Numbered from the stretch's first letter, positions 1-8,815 are shown. The stretch: DNA of 46,931 bases from Candidatus Peregrinibacteria bacterium (GCA_016932505.1 JAFGCT010000003.1:1-46931), one strand, 5' to 3'. Notes: generated by a model not told the origin, from the letters alone. Made by a program: numbers and translations.

Positions 1-1244
1 ATAAGCAAGTAAACACCAAATGAACGCATGGTGTATTTTTGGAGGAATTTAATTAGGAAAGCGATTGCCATAAATGAGAATATGAACGATGCTATGAAGC
101 CATATAGTGTGAATTTTGTTTCTGGTACAATTACACCTTGGTCAATCGATATAAGTGCATAAACGTTTGCAGCGATTATTGCAATTCCTCCAAGCATAAA
201 TGAAAATTTAGCGGCAGCTTCACGTTTCAATCCTAGGATTACACCTGTTGCTATTGTAGAACCGGATCGAGAGACACCAGGTATAAGTGCTAGTGCTTGG
301 GCACAACCTATGAGTACTGATTTTTTTAATCCCACGGTTTCTTTGTCATTCTTTTTACCTTTCCATGCGGCATAAAAATAAAGGACTGCGAGAATAATAA
401 ACATTATAGCAATTGATGTTGTGTTACGAAGCGGACCAGTTACATAGCTACCAAACGCTAATCCTGCGAAGATTGCCGGTATTGTGCCGAGTACTAATTT
501 AAATGCGAGACTATTTTTATTAAAAGTCCATTTAGTTAACATCTTCCAGATTTCCTTTAGTACGCCAATCCAGTCTTTCCAAAAATATAAAAGAATTGCC
601 AATAGAGAGCCTCCATGAAGGAAGATATCGAACATAGCGAGCTGTTCAGGTTCTATTGGTAGGTGTAAGAACTGTTCCATTAAAACCAGATGTCCTGAGC
701 TGGAAATTGGAAGGAATTCGGTGATTCCTTGTAAGGCACCAAGAATTAATGCGCTCATGTCTGTTGTGGCGTAAAACTTTGTTTCAAAAAGGAATTTTCC
801 CGCGTAAGCACTAAATATATAGCGGGGGATTCGACCTATAATAATGGCTGGGATAAATTTCCTCAGAGGCATTTCAAATATACCTGCAGTCCACGTAATT
901 ATTTTGAAGGGTATTGGAGTAAGCCCTGCAACTATAACGCCCCATACGCCCCATTTTTTAATAAATTTTTCTTCTTTATCAAGATTTCTTTGTCCGAATA
1001 ACCATTTAACTACTGGGTGTCCAAGATATTTACCTAAGAAGTATCCTATAAGCGAGCCAAATACTGCAGAAATGGATACTATCCATAGTATTTTGGAAAA
1101 CGAAAGTCCAAGTCCTGTGCCAGTTGTTATGAATATATCTGCAGGAACGGGAAAAATAAATTGCTCTGCTGTTGTCAGGACAAAAATCCCACCATAGCCG
1201 TAGTTCATTATTATTCCTTTTGCAAATTCAATTAATGTGTCCAT
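1..1244 (-). CDS. uppP: DedA-family / undecaprenyl-diphosphatase (UppP) fusion, 3' end cut by window edge
   Basis: One open minus-strand frame runs from ATG at 1244 off the left edge (414 codons visible, no stop). Residues 1-162 form a DedA/VTT-type (YqaA-like) membrane domain with TPIPFKIITWTAGIFEMP and GRIPRYIFSAYAG. An internal Met at residue 163 (position 758) starts a nearly full-length UppP domain with its two signature motifs: QGITEFLPISSSGHL (catalytic-type Glu about residue 176) and IPGVSRSGST (Arg about residue 326). The two parts are in the same frame: 1244 and 758 differ by 162 codons, and I read through the junction codon by codon without a stop. UppP dephosphorylates undecaprenyl diphosphate at the outer face of the membrane. 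DedA members have been reported as undecaprenyl-phosphate translocases. About 10-15 UppP residues should lie beyond the edge. No Shine-Dalgarno is visible. An internal start at 758 could also yield UppP alone. Confidence 0.9.
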   Translation of the reverse strand, partial: MDTLIEFAKGIIMNYGYGGIFVLTTAEQFIFPVPADIFITTGTGLGLSFSKILWIVSISAVFGSLIGYFLGKYLGHPVVKWLFGQRNLDKEEKFIKKWGVWGVIVAGLTPIPFKIITWTAGIFEMPLRKFIPAIIIGRIPRYIFSAYAGKFLFETKFYATTDMSALILGALQGITEFLPISSSGHLVLMEQFLHLPIEPEQLAMFDIFLHGGSLLAILLYFWKDWIGVLKEIWKMLTKWTFNKNSLAFKLVLGTIPAIFAGLAFGSYVTGPLRNTTSIAIMFIILAVLYFYAAWKGKKNDKETVGLKKSVLIGCAQALALIPGVSRSGSTIATGVILGLKREAAAKFSFMLGGIAIIAANVYALISIDQGVIVPETKFTLYGFIASFIFSFMAIAFLIKFLQKYTMRSFGVYLL

Positions 1245-1254
1245 AAACTATTTA

Positions 1255-1350
1255 GTTATGCGTGATGTGTTTTGCGTATTGCGTTCTGTGTTTTGCGATT
1301 TTTTACTCTACGCACGTCGGATAAAGCTCATCGCATATTGCACAACGTTC
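1255..1350. repeat. Intergenic word array (TTTTGCG / CGCA words)
   Basis: The gap between the fusion gene and the CorC-like gene carries several copies of a TTTTGCG/TTGCGT word. Reverse-complement forms (CGCATATTGCAC) appear toward the right end. Similar CGCA-rich words recur near 21.95 kb and 35.5-36.0 kb. Confidence 0.6.
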
Positions 1351-1363
1351 ATTGATAATAAAT

Positions 1364-2611
1364 TTAATTATTTCCGTTCATTTTAGTAATAACCACTTTC
1401 TCAATTTTCTTTTTACTCATAACGGTTACACGAATTTCAAATCCCTCTTGTTGAATAATTTCGCCTTCATTAGGGAAGCCCTGAAGTTTTTCGAGTATCA
1501 GAAGGCTGATTGTTTGATGTTCTGGATAATTGAATTTAGTCTTTAATTCAGTGTTTAATTCTTCAATAGTTGCATCACCATCTACTTCCCATTCGTTTTT
1601 ACCAATTTTTTTAACCGAGCTTTCTTCGCGGTCTTTTTCATCTGCAATATCACCGACAATTTCCTCTAATATATCTTCAAGGGTAACAAGTCCGACAATT
1701 TTACCATGTTCGTCAACAACCAATGCAATATGATGTCTGCGTTTTTTGAATTCTAGAAAAAGCTTATTGATTGATTTTGTTTTAGGGACAATTATTACTT
1801 TTTGATAATGAAGGTCTTCAAGTGTTTTATATTCACCTGGATTATTCATTAAGCGTACAACATCATGTACAGTTACAATTCCAATCACATTATCTGAATT
1901 CCCTTTAAATACAGGGATTCTTGAATGCGTATGTTCAACAAAAAAGTGTGCAGCGTTTTGAATAGTGGTATCAGCTGAAATCATTTCGATATCTTTTGCG
2001 ATTGTCATTACTTCTTCAACATTTGTATCAGTAAATTCCAGTACGTTTTCTATAAATTCCTGTTCGTGCTCTTCAATAACACCTTCTTTTGTGCCAATAT
2101 CAACCATAGCAAGAAGCTCTTCTTCACTCATTGTACTCATTGGATTCTGAGCATTGAAAATTCGCATTAGGCTGTGAATAAATTTATTTAGTAGCCATAC
2201 AATTGGATAAAGTAAATACGTAAACCATAAAAGGGGATTAGCCATTATTCTCGAAAATCCTTCTGCGTGTTTTTGTGCAAATGTTTTTGGTGTGATTTCT
2301 CCAAATACTAAAATTATAAAAGTTAGAACACCTGTTACAATTCCTATGGCATTGTCTCCAAATTCTGATAGTCCCCAAACAGTAGCAACTACAGTTGCTA
2401 AAATGTTTACAAGGTTATTACCTATAAGGATTGTAATAAGAAGCCTTTCAGGTTTGCTTTTTAACTTAAAAACGGCCTTTGATCCAAAGCGTTTATCGTT
2501 TTTTAAAGTTTTTACCTTTGCAGGTGTTAGCGAGGTTAAGGCAATTTCTGCTCCGGAGAATGCTCCTGAAAGAATAATAAGAATTAATAGGAGCACTAAG
2601 CTACTTTCCAC
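1364..2611 (-). CDS. CorC/HlyC (CNNM/MpfA-like) CBS-domain membrane protein
   Basis: 415 aa, the usual size for the DUF21-CBS-CBS-CorC family. Residues 1-185 are hydrophobic with several membrane segments (DUF21/CNNM), beginning with SGAFSGAEIALTSLTPAKV. A CBS pair follows at about 205-325 (SRIPVFKGNSDNVIGIVTVHDV and HIALVVDEHGKIVGLVTLED). A CorC/HlyC transporter-associated domain ends the protein, about 345-410. Family members act in Mg2+ efflux or magnesium/cobalt homeostasis at the cytoplasmic membrane; the substrate cannot be read from sequence. The gene lies 119 bp from the DedA-UppP gene, separated by a word array, so co-transcription is uncertain. It is divergent from argS. Confidence 0.9.
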   Translation of the reverse strand: MESSLVLLLILIILSGAFSGAEIALTSLTPAKVKTLKNDKRFGSKAVFKLKSKPERLLITILIGNNLVNILATVVATVWGLSEFGDNAIGIVTGVLTFIILVFGEITPKTFAQKHAEGFSRIMANPLLWFTYLLYPIVWLLNKFIHSLMRIFNAQNPMSTMSEEELLAMVDIGTKEGVIEEHEQEFIENVLEFTDTNVEEVMTIAKDIEMISADTTIQNAAHFFVEHTHSRIPVFKGNSDNVIGIVTVHDVVRLMNNPGEYKTLEDLHYQKVIIVPKTKSINKLFLEFKKRRHHIALVVDEHGKIVGLVTLEDILEEIVGDIADEKDREESSVKKIGKNEWEVDGDATIEELNTELKTKFNYPEHQTISLLILEKLQGFPNEGEIIQQEGFEIRVTVMSKKKIEKVVITKMNGNN

Positions 2612-2735
2612 TTTGTTGTTTGTTTAATTATAAAGTACTAGTAATTGTATCAGACTGCTTATTATTTACAAGTTGTTTTAGTGCCAATACAAAGTTGAAA
2701 TACTAAGTATTATCAAACTAAATATTCTTGATTGA

Positions 2736-2762
2736 TTTTCAAGTTTTCAAGCTTTCAAGTTT
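2736..2762. repeat. TTTCAAG word array in front of argS
   Basis: Three near-identical TTTCAAG/CTTTCAAG words at 9-10 bp spacing lie just before a possible -10 (TATAGT, 2763-2768) of argS. With that -10 the argS leader would be under 10 nt, so transcription could be nearly leaderless. Confidence 0.45.
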
Positions 2763-2781
2763 ATAGTATCGTATTTACATT

Positions 2782-4506
2782 ATGAAACATAATTTACTTA
2801 AAATTAGGGATATAATATTCCAGTCCGCTAGGGATGCTGATTTTGAAATAAACATTGAAGATGTTCGCATCGACAAGACAAAAACTATAGAGCATGGGCA
2901 CTTTGCATGTAATATCGCAATGCTTCTTGCCGGTAAGGTTGGTGGAAATCCCAGAGAAGTTGCTGAAAGAATTATTTCCAAAATAGATTCCGATGTTATC
3001 GAAAAAACTGAGGTTGCAGGACCGGGTTTTATTAATATTTGGGTTGAACAAAAATTTTATACAACTGAATGCCAGTTTGTAACTCAAGATATTACAAAAT
3101 ATTTAGAGGAATCATTCGAGGATATTAAGAAGGGGACAATGGTGATAGACACATCTCATCCCAATGTAGCAAAGCCAATGGGGGTTCATCACTTGCTTTC
3201 CACAGTTATCGGAGATTCCATTAAAAAGATATATAAACGTCTAGGTTATAAGGTTGTTAATGATAATTATCTGGGTGATTGGGGAACTCAATTCGGGAAA
3301 CTAATTTATGCAATTCGCACTTGGGGTGATATGAATGTGATTGAGAAAAACCCAATCCCTGAGCTTTTAAAACTTTACGTTAAATTTCATGATGAATCCG
3401 AAAAAGACTCAAAATTAGATGACTTTGGTCGTGCTGAATTTAAAAAACTGGAAGATGGAGATAAGGAAAATAAGGAATTGTGGAAATTTATTGTTAAAAA
3501 GAGTCTGGATGAATTTGAAAAAATATATAGTCGGCTTAATATAAAATTTGACGTTATTAATGGTGAAAGTTTCTATGAAGATAAAATGGGAGAGATTCTT
3601 GATTATGGAAGAAAAGAGGGGATTATTGTGGATGGTGAAGGTGGTTCTTGGATAATAATGCCTGATGAGCCAGAAGATGTGCCTGTACTTGTCCGTAAAT
3701 CCGATGGGGCAACGCTTTATGCAACTCGTGATCTTGCAAGAATCAAATATTGGGAAAAGACGTGGCATCCGGATTTGATGGTAAATGTTGTTGATGTTGC
3801 TCAGGAGTTTTATTTCAACCAATTATTTTTTGCAGAATCAAAACTTAAGCTTACAAATGCAAAAAATGTACATGTATCATTCGGTCGTATGCAATTTAAA
3901 GACGCTAAAATGAGTACCAGAAAAGGTAATATTATATTACTTGAGGAGGTTTTAAATGAATCGGAAGAGCGAGCTTTTGAGCTTGCAAAGGGTAAAGGCT
4001 TGGATTTAACGGGAGATGAAGCCAAAGAGCTTGCCCGAATTATGGGAATCGGTGCTATTAAATACAATATTCTTTCTCAGAGCCGAACAACAAACATAAT
4101 CTTTGACTGGGATAAAGTCCTTTCTTTTGAAGGAAACAGTGCACCTTATTTAATGTACACAATAACACGTGCGAAATCAGTAATGAGGAAATCAGATTTA
4201 GATGAAATAGATGCTGCTGATTATAAATTCTCAGAGCTCTCGGATTCAGAAATTAGTGTTATTATTCAACTTATGACATACCCTAATGTTGTAAATCATT
4301 CTGCTGAGGAGTTTAAACCAAATCATATTGCAAATTATTTATATGAACTCGCTCAGTGCTTTAATTCTTTTTATAACAGTAACCCTATTATAAAAGCTGA
4401 ATCTGAAGATGTTAGAAAATCTCGCTTATTACTTGTTGCGTCTGTTATTAAAGTGATGGAGGATGGACTTGCATTATTAGGAATTGAAATTCCTGAAAAA
4501 ATGTAA
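2782..4506 (+). CDS. argS: Arginyl-tRNA synthetase
   Basis: 574 aa, full length for class Ia ArgRS. An N-terminal Arg-tRNA-synthetase additional domain covers about residues 1-100. The HIGH-type signature is HPNVAKPMGVHHL (about 126-138), and the KMSK-type loop is KMSTRKGN (about 376-383). The C-terminal part from about 460 is the helical DALR anticodon-binding domain, ending in VIKVMEDGLALLGIEIPEKM. It charges tRNA-Arg in the cytoplasm. The start is the first Met after a possible -10 (TATAGT) with no Shine-Dalgarno. The gene is followed directly by tRNA-Phe, 51 bp after the stop. It is divergent from the CorC-like gene. Confidence 0.97.
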   Translation: MKHNLLKIRDIIFQSARDADFEINIEDVRIDKTKTIEHGHFACNIAMLLAGKVGGNPREVAERIISKIDSDVIEKTEVAGPGFINIWVEQKFYTTECQFVTQDITKYLEESFEDIKKGTMVIDTSHPNVAKPMGVHHLLSTVIGDSIKKIYKRLGYKVVNDNYLGDWGTQFGKLIYAIRTWGDMNVIEKNPIPELLKLYVKFHDESEKDSKLDDFGRAEFKKLEDGDKENKELWKFIVKKSLDEFEKIYSRLNIKFDVINGESFYEDKMGEILDYGRKEGIIVDGEGGSWIIMPDEPEDVPVLVRKSDGATLYATRDLARIKYWEKTWHPDLMVNVVDVAQEFYFNQLFFAESKLKLTNAKNVHVSFGRMQFKDAKMSTRKGNIILLEEVLNESEERAFELAKGKGLDLTGDEAKELARIMGIGAIKYNILSQSRTTNIIFDWDKVLSFEGNSAPYLMYTITRAKSVMRKSDLDEIDAADYKFSELSDSEISVIIQLMTYPNVVNHSAEEFKPNHIANYLYELAQCFNSFYNSNPIIKAESEDVRKSRLLLVASVIKVMEDGLALLGIEIPEKM

Positions 4507-4557
4507 TTTGCCTTGCAGGTATTATATTTTTACTTTAAAATTTCTCCGTTGATAAAT

Positions 4558-4632
4558 GGCCCGGTAGCTCAGTGGTAGAGCGAAAGACTGAAAATCTTTG
4601 CGTCGGTAGTTCAATTCTGCCTCGGGCCACCA
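4558..4632 (+). tRNA. tRNA-Phe (anticodon GAA)
   Basis: A complete cloverleaf can be folded by hand. The acceptor GGCCCGG pairs with TCGGGCC (one G-T), the D arm is GCTC/GAGC, the anticodon stem AAAGA/TCTTT encloses loop CTGAAAA (GAA at 34-36), and the T stem GGTAG/CTGCC encloses TTCAATT. The CCA end is encoded. A terminator follows 5 bp later, so it may be co-transcribed with argS. Confidence 0.96.
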
Positions 4633-4637
4633 CTTTT

Positions 4638-4662
4638 AAATCCGCTTATAGCGGGTTTTTTT
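4638..4662 (+). terminator. Rho-independent terminator after tRNA-Phe
   Basis: Stem CCGCT/AGCGG with loop TAT, extended by A-T pairs on the outside and followed by a run of seven T (4656-4662). Confidence 0.85.
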
Positions 4663-4714
4663 GTTGACTATAACCTATTTTTCCTCTTAAATAGATACCT
4701 TATAACTTTTTGAG

Positions 4715-5509
4715 ATGCCTACAGAGTTGTTAAAATTTGATACACACATTCACACGAACGCTTCTCCTTGCAGTAGTAATAAACCTGAGCGAGTTGTAGA
4801 TAAGGCTGTACAAGCTGGTTTGGGTGAGATTGTAATAAAAGACCATGATAGGATTAGCGGTGTTTTAAAAGCATTTGAATACAATAAGCCAGATCAGACA
4901 GGTCTTATAATTAACCCTGGACTAGAAGTAACAACAGACTGTGGAGAAATAGGAATTGATTTTGCTAACTTTGAAGAATTAGAGCGGATTTTGGAATTAA
5001 AAGAAGATGGTATTACAAGCTTCAGAAGACTTATCGAATTGTGCATGGAAATTCAATATGAAGATGATTCGACATTACTAAAAGATCTTCATCACCCATA
5101 TGATTTTGCAAATCCTAAGAGAGGATTTAATTTTGACAAAGCTCAGGTTGAAATGGGCCTCTCGAATATAAAAGAGGTAATGGATTTATTTGATTTTACT
5201 GAAATTAATTGTTCCAGTACTAATATTAGAGAAGTTCAATTTGCAGTTAAATTAGCTACCCAATATATGATTCCCATTGTACGTTCAACTGACTCTCATT
5301 TTATTCCTCAAATTGGCAGATATTATTCAACAACACTTAAATCAAGTGCAAGAAATGCTATTATTAGCGGAGATTTAGATAATTATCCTGCCAATACACC
5401 AAGACCAATGCAATTTGTAAGGTCAGTAAATTACTCACGAGCGAGATATTATCGACTCAGAAGCTGGTTGCTAAAAAAATATCGGAAATCATTTGGGGAT
5501 TTTAAGTAA
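4715..5509 (+). CDS. PHP-domain metal-dependent phosphoesterase
   Basis: 264 aa. The metal-binding motifs of the PHP superfamily occur in order: DTHIHT (residues 9-14), KDHDRISG (about 42-49, with Lys where Thr is common), GLEVT (about 69), LHHPYD (about 126) and RSTDSHF (about 190). Members hydrolyse phosphoesters such as histidinol phosphate or nucleotide 3',5'-bisphosphates using a trinuclear metal site; the substrate here is unknown. There are no histidine-biosynthesis neighbours. A -10-like TATAAC lies about 9 bp before the ATG, which would make the transcript leaderless or nearly so. It is convergent with the next gene, 9 bp apart. Confidence 0.88.
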   Translation: MPTELLKFDTHIHTNASPCSSNKPERVVDKAVQAGLGEIVIKDHDRISGVLKAFEYNKPDQTGLIINPGLEVTTDCGEIGIDFANFEELERILELKEDGITSFRRLIELCMEIQYEDDSTLLKDLHHPYDFANPKRGFNFDKAQVEMGLSNIKEVMDLFDFTEINCSSTNIREVQFAVKLATQYMIPIVRSTDSHFIPQIGRYYSTTLKSSARNAIISGDLDNYPANTPRPMQFVRSVNYSRARYYRLRSWLLKKYRKSFGDFK

Positions 5510-5518
5510 ATGGGTTTT

Positions 5519-5917
5519 TTAATCAAACCATTTTTCATATGAGCTTTTACAGCTGAAGAATGAATTCTTTTTACAGTTATGTTTTATTATTGATGGACCT
5601 ATAAGAATACTGATACCAAAAATGATTATCAAAATAGGAACAATAGGTATCTCAAATCCAATAAAATCATCAAGTCCTGCGATTAAGGCAATAATACCTA
5701 AAATTACAGTAAATGAGCTTATGTGAATATCTAATGAGCTTCTTACAATATTTAAACCCAAAAGTATAACACCTGTTCCAAGTAGCCATGCATCTTTTGG
5801 AAATGTACCTTCAGGATAAAGCCAAAAGAAACCTATCATTATTAAGAATAAAGCCCAGGCTATGGATTCCAGACGGGCATTTAACATAAATTTTTTAATT
5901 TTGTTTGATAAATTCAT
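5519..5917 (-). CDS. Small membrane protein, four predicted membrane segments
   Basis: 132 aa. Four hydrophobic stretches (about residues 17-34, 43-58, 67-83 and 88-107) are flanked by a basic N-terminus and a polar, Cys/Lys/Ser-rich C-terminal tail (HNCKKNSFFSCKSS). The pattern resembles LiaI/LiaF-type or DUF5668-like small membrane domains, but I do not recognise the family with confidence. It is probably in the cytoplasmic membrane. It lies 108 bp from another four-segment membrane protein on the same strand. No function is proposed. Confidence 0.7.
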   Translation of the reverse strand: MNLSNKIKKFMLNARLESIAWALFLIMIGFFWLYPEGTFPKDAWLLGTGVILLGLNIVRSSLDIHISSFTVILGIIALIAGLDDFIGFEIPIVPILIIIFGISILIGPSIIKHNCKKNSFFSCKSSYEKWFD

Positions 5918-6025
5918 AGATAATTTTTATAAATTGTTAATGCTATTTTACATTATTTTCTTAAACAACAGAAAATCGCCATCAGTATTATAAAGCTGAC
6001 GATTTTCAGTTGTTTATTATTTCTA

Positions 6026-6409
6026 TTAGAGTCCCATTCCCAGATAACCGAAAACGAGACCAAGTATAATTGCGCAAAAACCTAAAACTGAGAAGTTCCA
6101 TTTTTTCATCATACTCTTAGTAATTGCTCGCATTGCCTTAGGAAAAGCAAGAAGGGTTACACCTTTTATAAGCCCCATCCATCCAAACAAAGTAATTACT
6201 ACTGTCCAGTCCTGCGACCAGATATTGTGATATGAGACAATAAGAAAACCTGCAATAAGAGCCATGATTCCTCCTAAATAAATTGTGGCTGGACTTGCCA
6301 TCATATCATCAATAAGCTTTTTGTAATATTTGCCATTCATAATCATACCAGCACCTATTGCAAGGTATACCAAGGCAAGTATTTTAGCTATAAACATTGA
6401 AACTTCCAT
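6026..6409 (-). CDS. Small membrane protein, four predicted membrane segments
   Basis: 127 aa. Hydrophobic segments lie at about residues 6-24, 42-60, 69-88 and 104-124. A basic cytosolic loop (FPKAMRAITKSMMKKWN) precedes the last one. The sequence looks like a small integral-membrane protein of the kind annotated DUF2065 or similar, but the match is not firm. Same strand and similar size as the preceding membrane protein, so the two may form a pair. The 136 bp between it and the Ogg-type glycosylase show no clear signal apart from a T-rich run. Confidence 0.7.
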   Translation of the reverse strand: MEVSMFIAKILALVYLAIGAGMIMNGKYYKKLIDDMMASPATIYLGGIMALIAGFLIVSYHNIWSQDWTVVITLFGWMGLIKGVTLLAFPKAMRAITKSMMKKWNFSVLGFCAIILGLVFGYLGMGL

Positions 6410-6545
6410 ATTATTATTTTAATTAGAAAATAAAGTTTCAATAAAAAAACATGACATATATTATTTGTCCGCTTTTGTTCGTACATTTTTCATATGATGT
6501 TGTTTTGTTTTTTTATTTTCGAGGTTATTGTATCAAACAAATAGA

Positions 6546-7142
6546 TTATTTCAAAACTTTTCCTGTTTCTATGTACCAAAGGTAAAAATCAAGTTCAGCT
6601 AAAGTCAGTCCAACTTTGTTTCCCATTTTTTTTAGAATTTTTTCAATCTCTAAATACTTCTTTTTATTTATAGTTTTTGGTTTTTTGATAATATCGTTAG
6701 CTACCAGTATATCAATTATGTGAAAGTCGATAATCGCATAATTATCTTCACCAACATTACGAAGGAAATGACTGGCTTCTTTATGTCCAAGTCCCTTAAT
6801 ATTCTCAACCAACCAGTCTCTATCCAGTTTTAGTGATTTAACATGCTTTCTTGCTTCTGCAATATATTTCGCTCTTGCATTTGGGAACCTATGCCCAAGT
6901 CTTTTTAGCTCGCTTGCAAGTTCTTCATGAGTCAGGGTGATAAAACCTTTTCCTATATCATTTTGTATTTTTATAGCTCTTGCAGCATCAAAATTCGCTG
7001 TCATTAAACAGAAACACAATTCTATAAAAAGCTCATCTCTGTCTTTTTTCCCGATTTTTTTGAAATCAGAAATCCTTTGGTCAATGAGCTGTTTAATATC
7101 AGAATTTTTTAGACTCTTAATTGAACTTATTAATTCCTTCAT
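6546..7142 (-). CDS. ogg: 8-oxoguanine DNA glycosylase/AP lyase, Ogg2 type
   Basis: 198 aa, close to the size of the compact archaeal-type Ogg2 enzymes. The helix-hairpin-helix/GPD core reads NIKGLGHKEASHFLRNVG, with the catalytic-type Lys at 121, followed by AIIDFHI with the catalytic-type Asp at 139. The C-terminus ends in FYLWYIETGKVLK. The family excises 8-oxoguanine and nicks the abasic site. It is the last gene of the minus-strand oxidative-stress operon and starts 3 bp after the nitroreductase stop, which fits repair of oxidised DNA. Ogg2 is best known from archaea and scattered bacteria, so transfer is possible. Confidence 0.88.
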   Translation of the reverse strand: MKELISSIKSLKNSDIKQLIDQRISDFKKIGKKDRDELFIELCFCLMTANFDAARAIKIQNDIGKGFITLTHEELASELKRLGHRFPNARAKYIAEARKHVKSLKLDRDWLVENIKGLGHKEASHFLRNVGEDNYAIIDFHIIDILVANDIIKKPKTINKKKYLEIEKILKKMGNKVGLTLAELDFYLWYIETGKVLK

Positions 7143-7145
7143 TTT

Positions 7146-7715
7146 TTATTTCCATATTAATGAGTCAAAGCTTTTTCGCGATCTTGGTGATTTCTCTCTT
7201 TCTTTAAGATTATCTTCCAAATCATCTGAATTACCTGCATAACCTATTGCTATTACGGATATTGGTTCAAATTTATCGTTAATATCAAATAGTTTTTTTA
7301 TCTTATCTATATCAAATCCGCCCATTTGATGAGATACAAGATCCATTTCTGTGGCTTGAAGTACAAGTGACATTGTGGCCATTCCTGTGTCGTGAGAATA
7401 ATGACGATTGGGTTCATTGTTAAGTTCAAAAAACTTTTTAGCAATTGAAATTATTAACAGAGGAGCATGGATTGCCCAAGCATTTCCTTTAGAAAGGCAT
7501 TTTGATATTTTGTTGTGATTTTCTTCACCCTTAATTCCAATTATATATTGCCATGGCTGTTCATTATAAGAACTTGGTGCCCATCGTGCCGCCTCAAGTA
7601 ATGAGTTAATTTTTTCAATTTCTACAGGCTTATCAGAAAAAGCTAACGGACTCCATCTGTTTTGAATAACTGATAGAATAGGAAAGTTTACTGATGCAGG
7701 TTTGCTATTAATCAT
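7146..7715 (-). CDS. Nitroreductase-family FMN oxidoreductase
   Basis: 189 aa, typical length. The N-terminal RWSPLAFSDKPV and LLEAARWAPSSYNEQPW are the FMN-binding signature of nitroreductases. GMATMSLVLQATEMDLVSHQMGGFD follows in the middle, and the C-terminal VIAIGYAG is the usual glycine-rich end. These enzymes use NAD(P)H to reduce nitro compounds, quinones or flavins; the substrate is unknown. It sits between the ferritin-like gene (14 bp gap) and ogg (3 bp gap) in the oxidative-stress operon. Confidence 0.9.
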   Translation of the reverse strand: MINSKPASVNFPILSVIQNRWSPLAFSDKPVEIEKINSLLEAARWAPSSYNEQPWQYIIGIKGEENHNKISKCLSKGNAWAIHAPLLIISIAKKFFELNNEPNRHYSHDTGMATMSLVLQATEMDLVSHQMGGFDIDKIKKLFDINDKFEPISVIAIGYAGNSDDLEDNLKEREKSPRSRKSFDSLIWK

Positions 7716-7729
7716 CTTGAAGATATTAA

Positions 7730-8146
7730 TTACATGCCAAGTGCAGCCTGAAGGTCTCTTGCGTGTTCTTCTTCCATAATTAGAATATCCTCAAGGGCTC
7801 TTTTTAGACCGTATTCTCCAAGTTCATTTGCTTGTGCCACTCTTTCTTTATATCTTTTTACAGCATCAAGTTCTCCCTCTAAATCCTGCTTAAGCATTTC
7901 AGGGGTATCATCCGATACATACCTTTTATCAACTTCTATTGTTGGGTCTCCTCCCAGTGATGCAATTTGTTCTGCAAGTATTACAGCGTGACCTATTTCT
8001 TCATTTGCATGTACAATAAGTTCTTTTTGAATAGATTGATATTGAGCACCTGTTACTTTTGCTGCGTGTTGAATATACTGAACAGCTGCTGCATATTCTT
8101 TTGTAAGATCTTTGTTTAATAGATCAATCATTTCTTCTTTAGTCAT
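7730..8146 (-). CDS. Ferritin-like di-iron protein
   Basis: 138 aa from the chosen Met at 8146 (MTKEEMIDLLNKDL). An upstream Met at 8227 is in frame but would overlap the superoxide dismutase gene by 52 bp and add 27 residues unlike the family, so I reject it. The di-iron ligand pattern of a four-helix ferritin/bacterioferritin-like domain is present: Glu in KEYAAAVQYIQHA, EEIGH, the Glu in LEGELDAVKRYKE, and EEEHARD. It probably oxidises or stores iron and so limits Fenton chemistry. It lies in the PerR-like operon between sod and the nitroreductase. Confidence 0.85.
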   Translation of the reverse strand: MTKEEMIDLLNKDLTKEYAAAVQYIQHAAKVTGAQYQSIQKELIVHANEEIGHAVILAEQIASLGGDPTIEVDKRYVSDDTPEMLKQDLEGELDAVKRYKERVAQANELGEYGLKRALEDILIMEEEHARDLQAALGM

Positions 8147-8175
8147 TGTTTTTTTATTAAAAATTAAATATTTGT

Positions 8176-8775
8176 TTACGCATTGAATAATTTTTCTGCG
8201 TAATTCCAGTTTACCACGTTCCACCATGCTTTTACATAGTCAGGTCTTACATTTTTATATTTAAGATAATAAGCGTGTTCCCAAGTATCAATTCCTATTA
8301 AAGGGGTTAATCCTTGGCTAATCGGACTATCCTGATTTGGTGTTGAGATTATTGATATATCACCATTCGCATCTTTTACAAGCCAAGTCCAACCGCTTCC
8401 AAAATGAGTTGAGGCCTCATTTGTGAATTTTTCTTTAAAATTCTCAAACCCATCAAATACTTCATCAATAGAATCTTTAAGTTTTCCATTTGGTTGAGTT
8501 TGCTCAGGTGTCATCATTTCCCAAAAAATATTATGATGGTAATAGCCTCCGCCATTATTCTGCACAGCTTTGTGTATATCCTTTGGGATAGAATCTAGGT
8601 CAGAAAGAAGTTCTTCAATTGTCTTGCCATCAAGTTCCGGATGACCATCAAGGGCAGTATTTAGCTTTGTCATATAAGCGTTGTGATGTTTATCATGATG
8701 AATCATCATGGTTTCTTTATCTATATGAGGCTCAAGAGCATCATAGGCGTATGGTAGTGGTTTTAGTTCAAACAT
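8176..8775 (-). CDS. sodA: Superoxide dismutase, Fe/Mn family
   Basis: 199 aa, full length. Family landmarks are the N-terminal LPYAYDALEPHID, then MMIHHDKHHNAYMTKLN (first His ligand), GGGYYHHNIFWEMM (second His), and IDTWEHAYYLKYKNVRPDYV (Asp and His ligands). It converts superoxide to hydrogen peroxide and oxygen in the cytoplasm. Metal preference (Mn or Fe) cannot be fixed by eye, so the symbol is generic. Its peroxide product can be removed by the peroxiredoxin encoded 40 bp upstream. Confidence 0.95.
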   Translation of the reverse strand: MFELKPLPYAYDALEPHIDKETMMIHHDKHHNAYMTKLNTALDGHPELDGKTIEELLSDLDSIPKDIHKAVQNNGGGYYHHNIFWEMMTPEQTQPNGKLKDSIDEVFDGFENFKEKFTNEASTHFGSGWTWLVKDANGDISIISTPNQDSPISQGLTPLIGIDTWEHAYYLKYKNVRPDYVKAWWNVVNWNYAEKLFNA

Positions 8776-8815
8776 TTTTTTAATTATTAAGAAGTAAGTT
8801 TTAAGTTCTAAGTCG

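Noticed and set aside
844-1197. Plus-strand open frame of 117 codons at the left end
   Set aside because: It is the shadow of the DedA part of the minus-strand fusion gene, which has strong family motifs.
7730-8227. Longer ferritin-like protein starting at 8227
   Set aside because: It would overlap sod by 52 bp and add a basic N-terminus unlike the family; the Met at 8146 fits the domain start.
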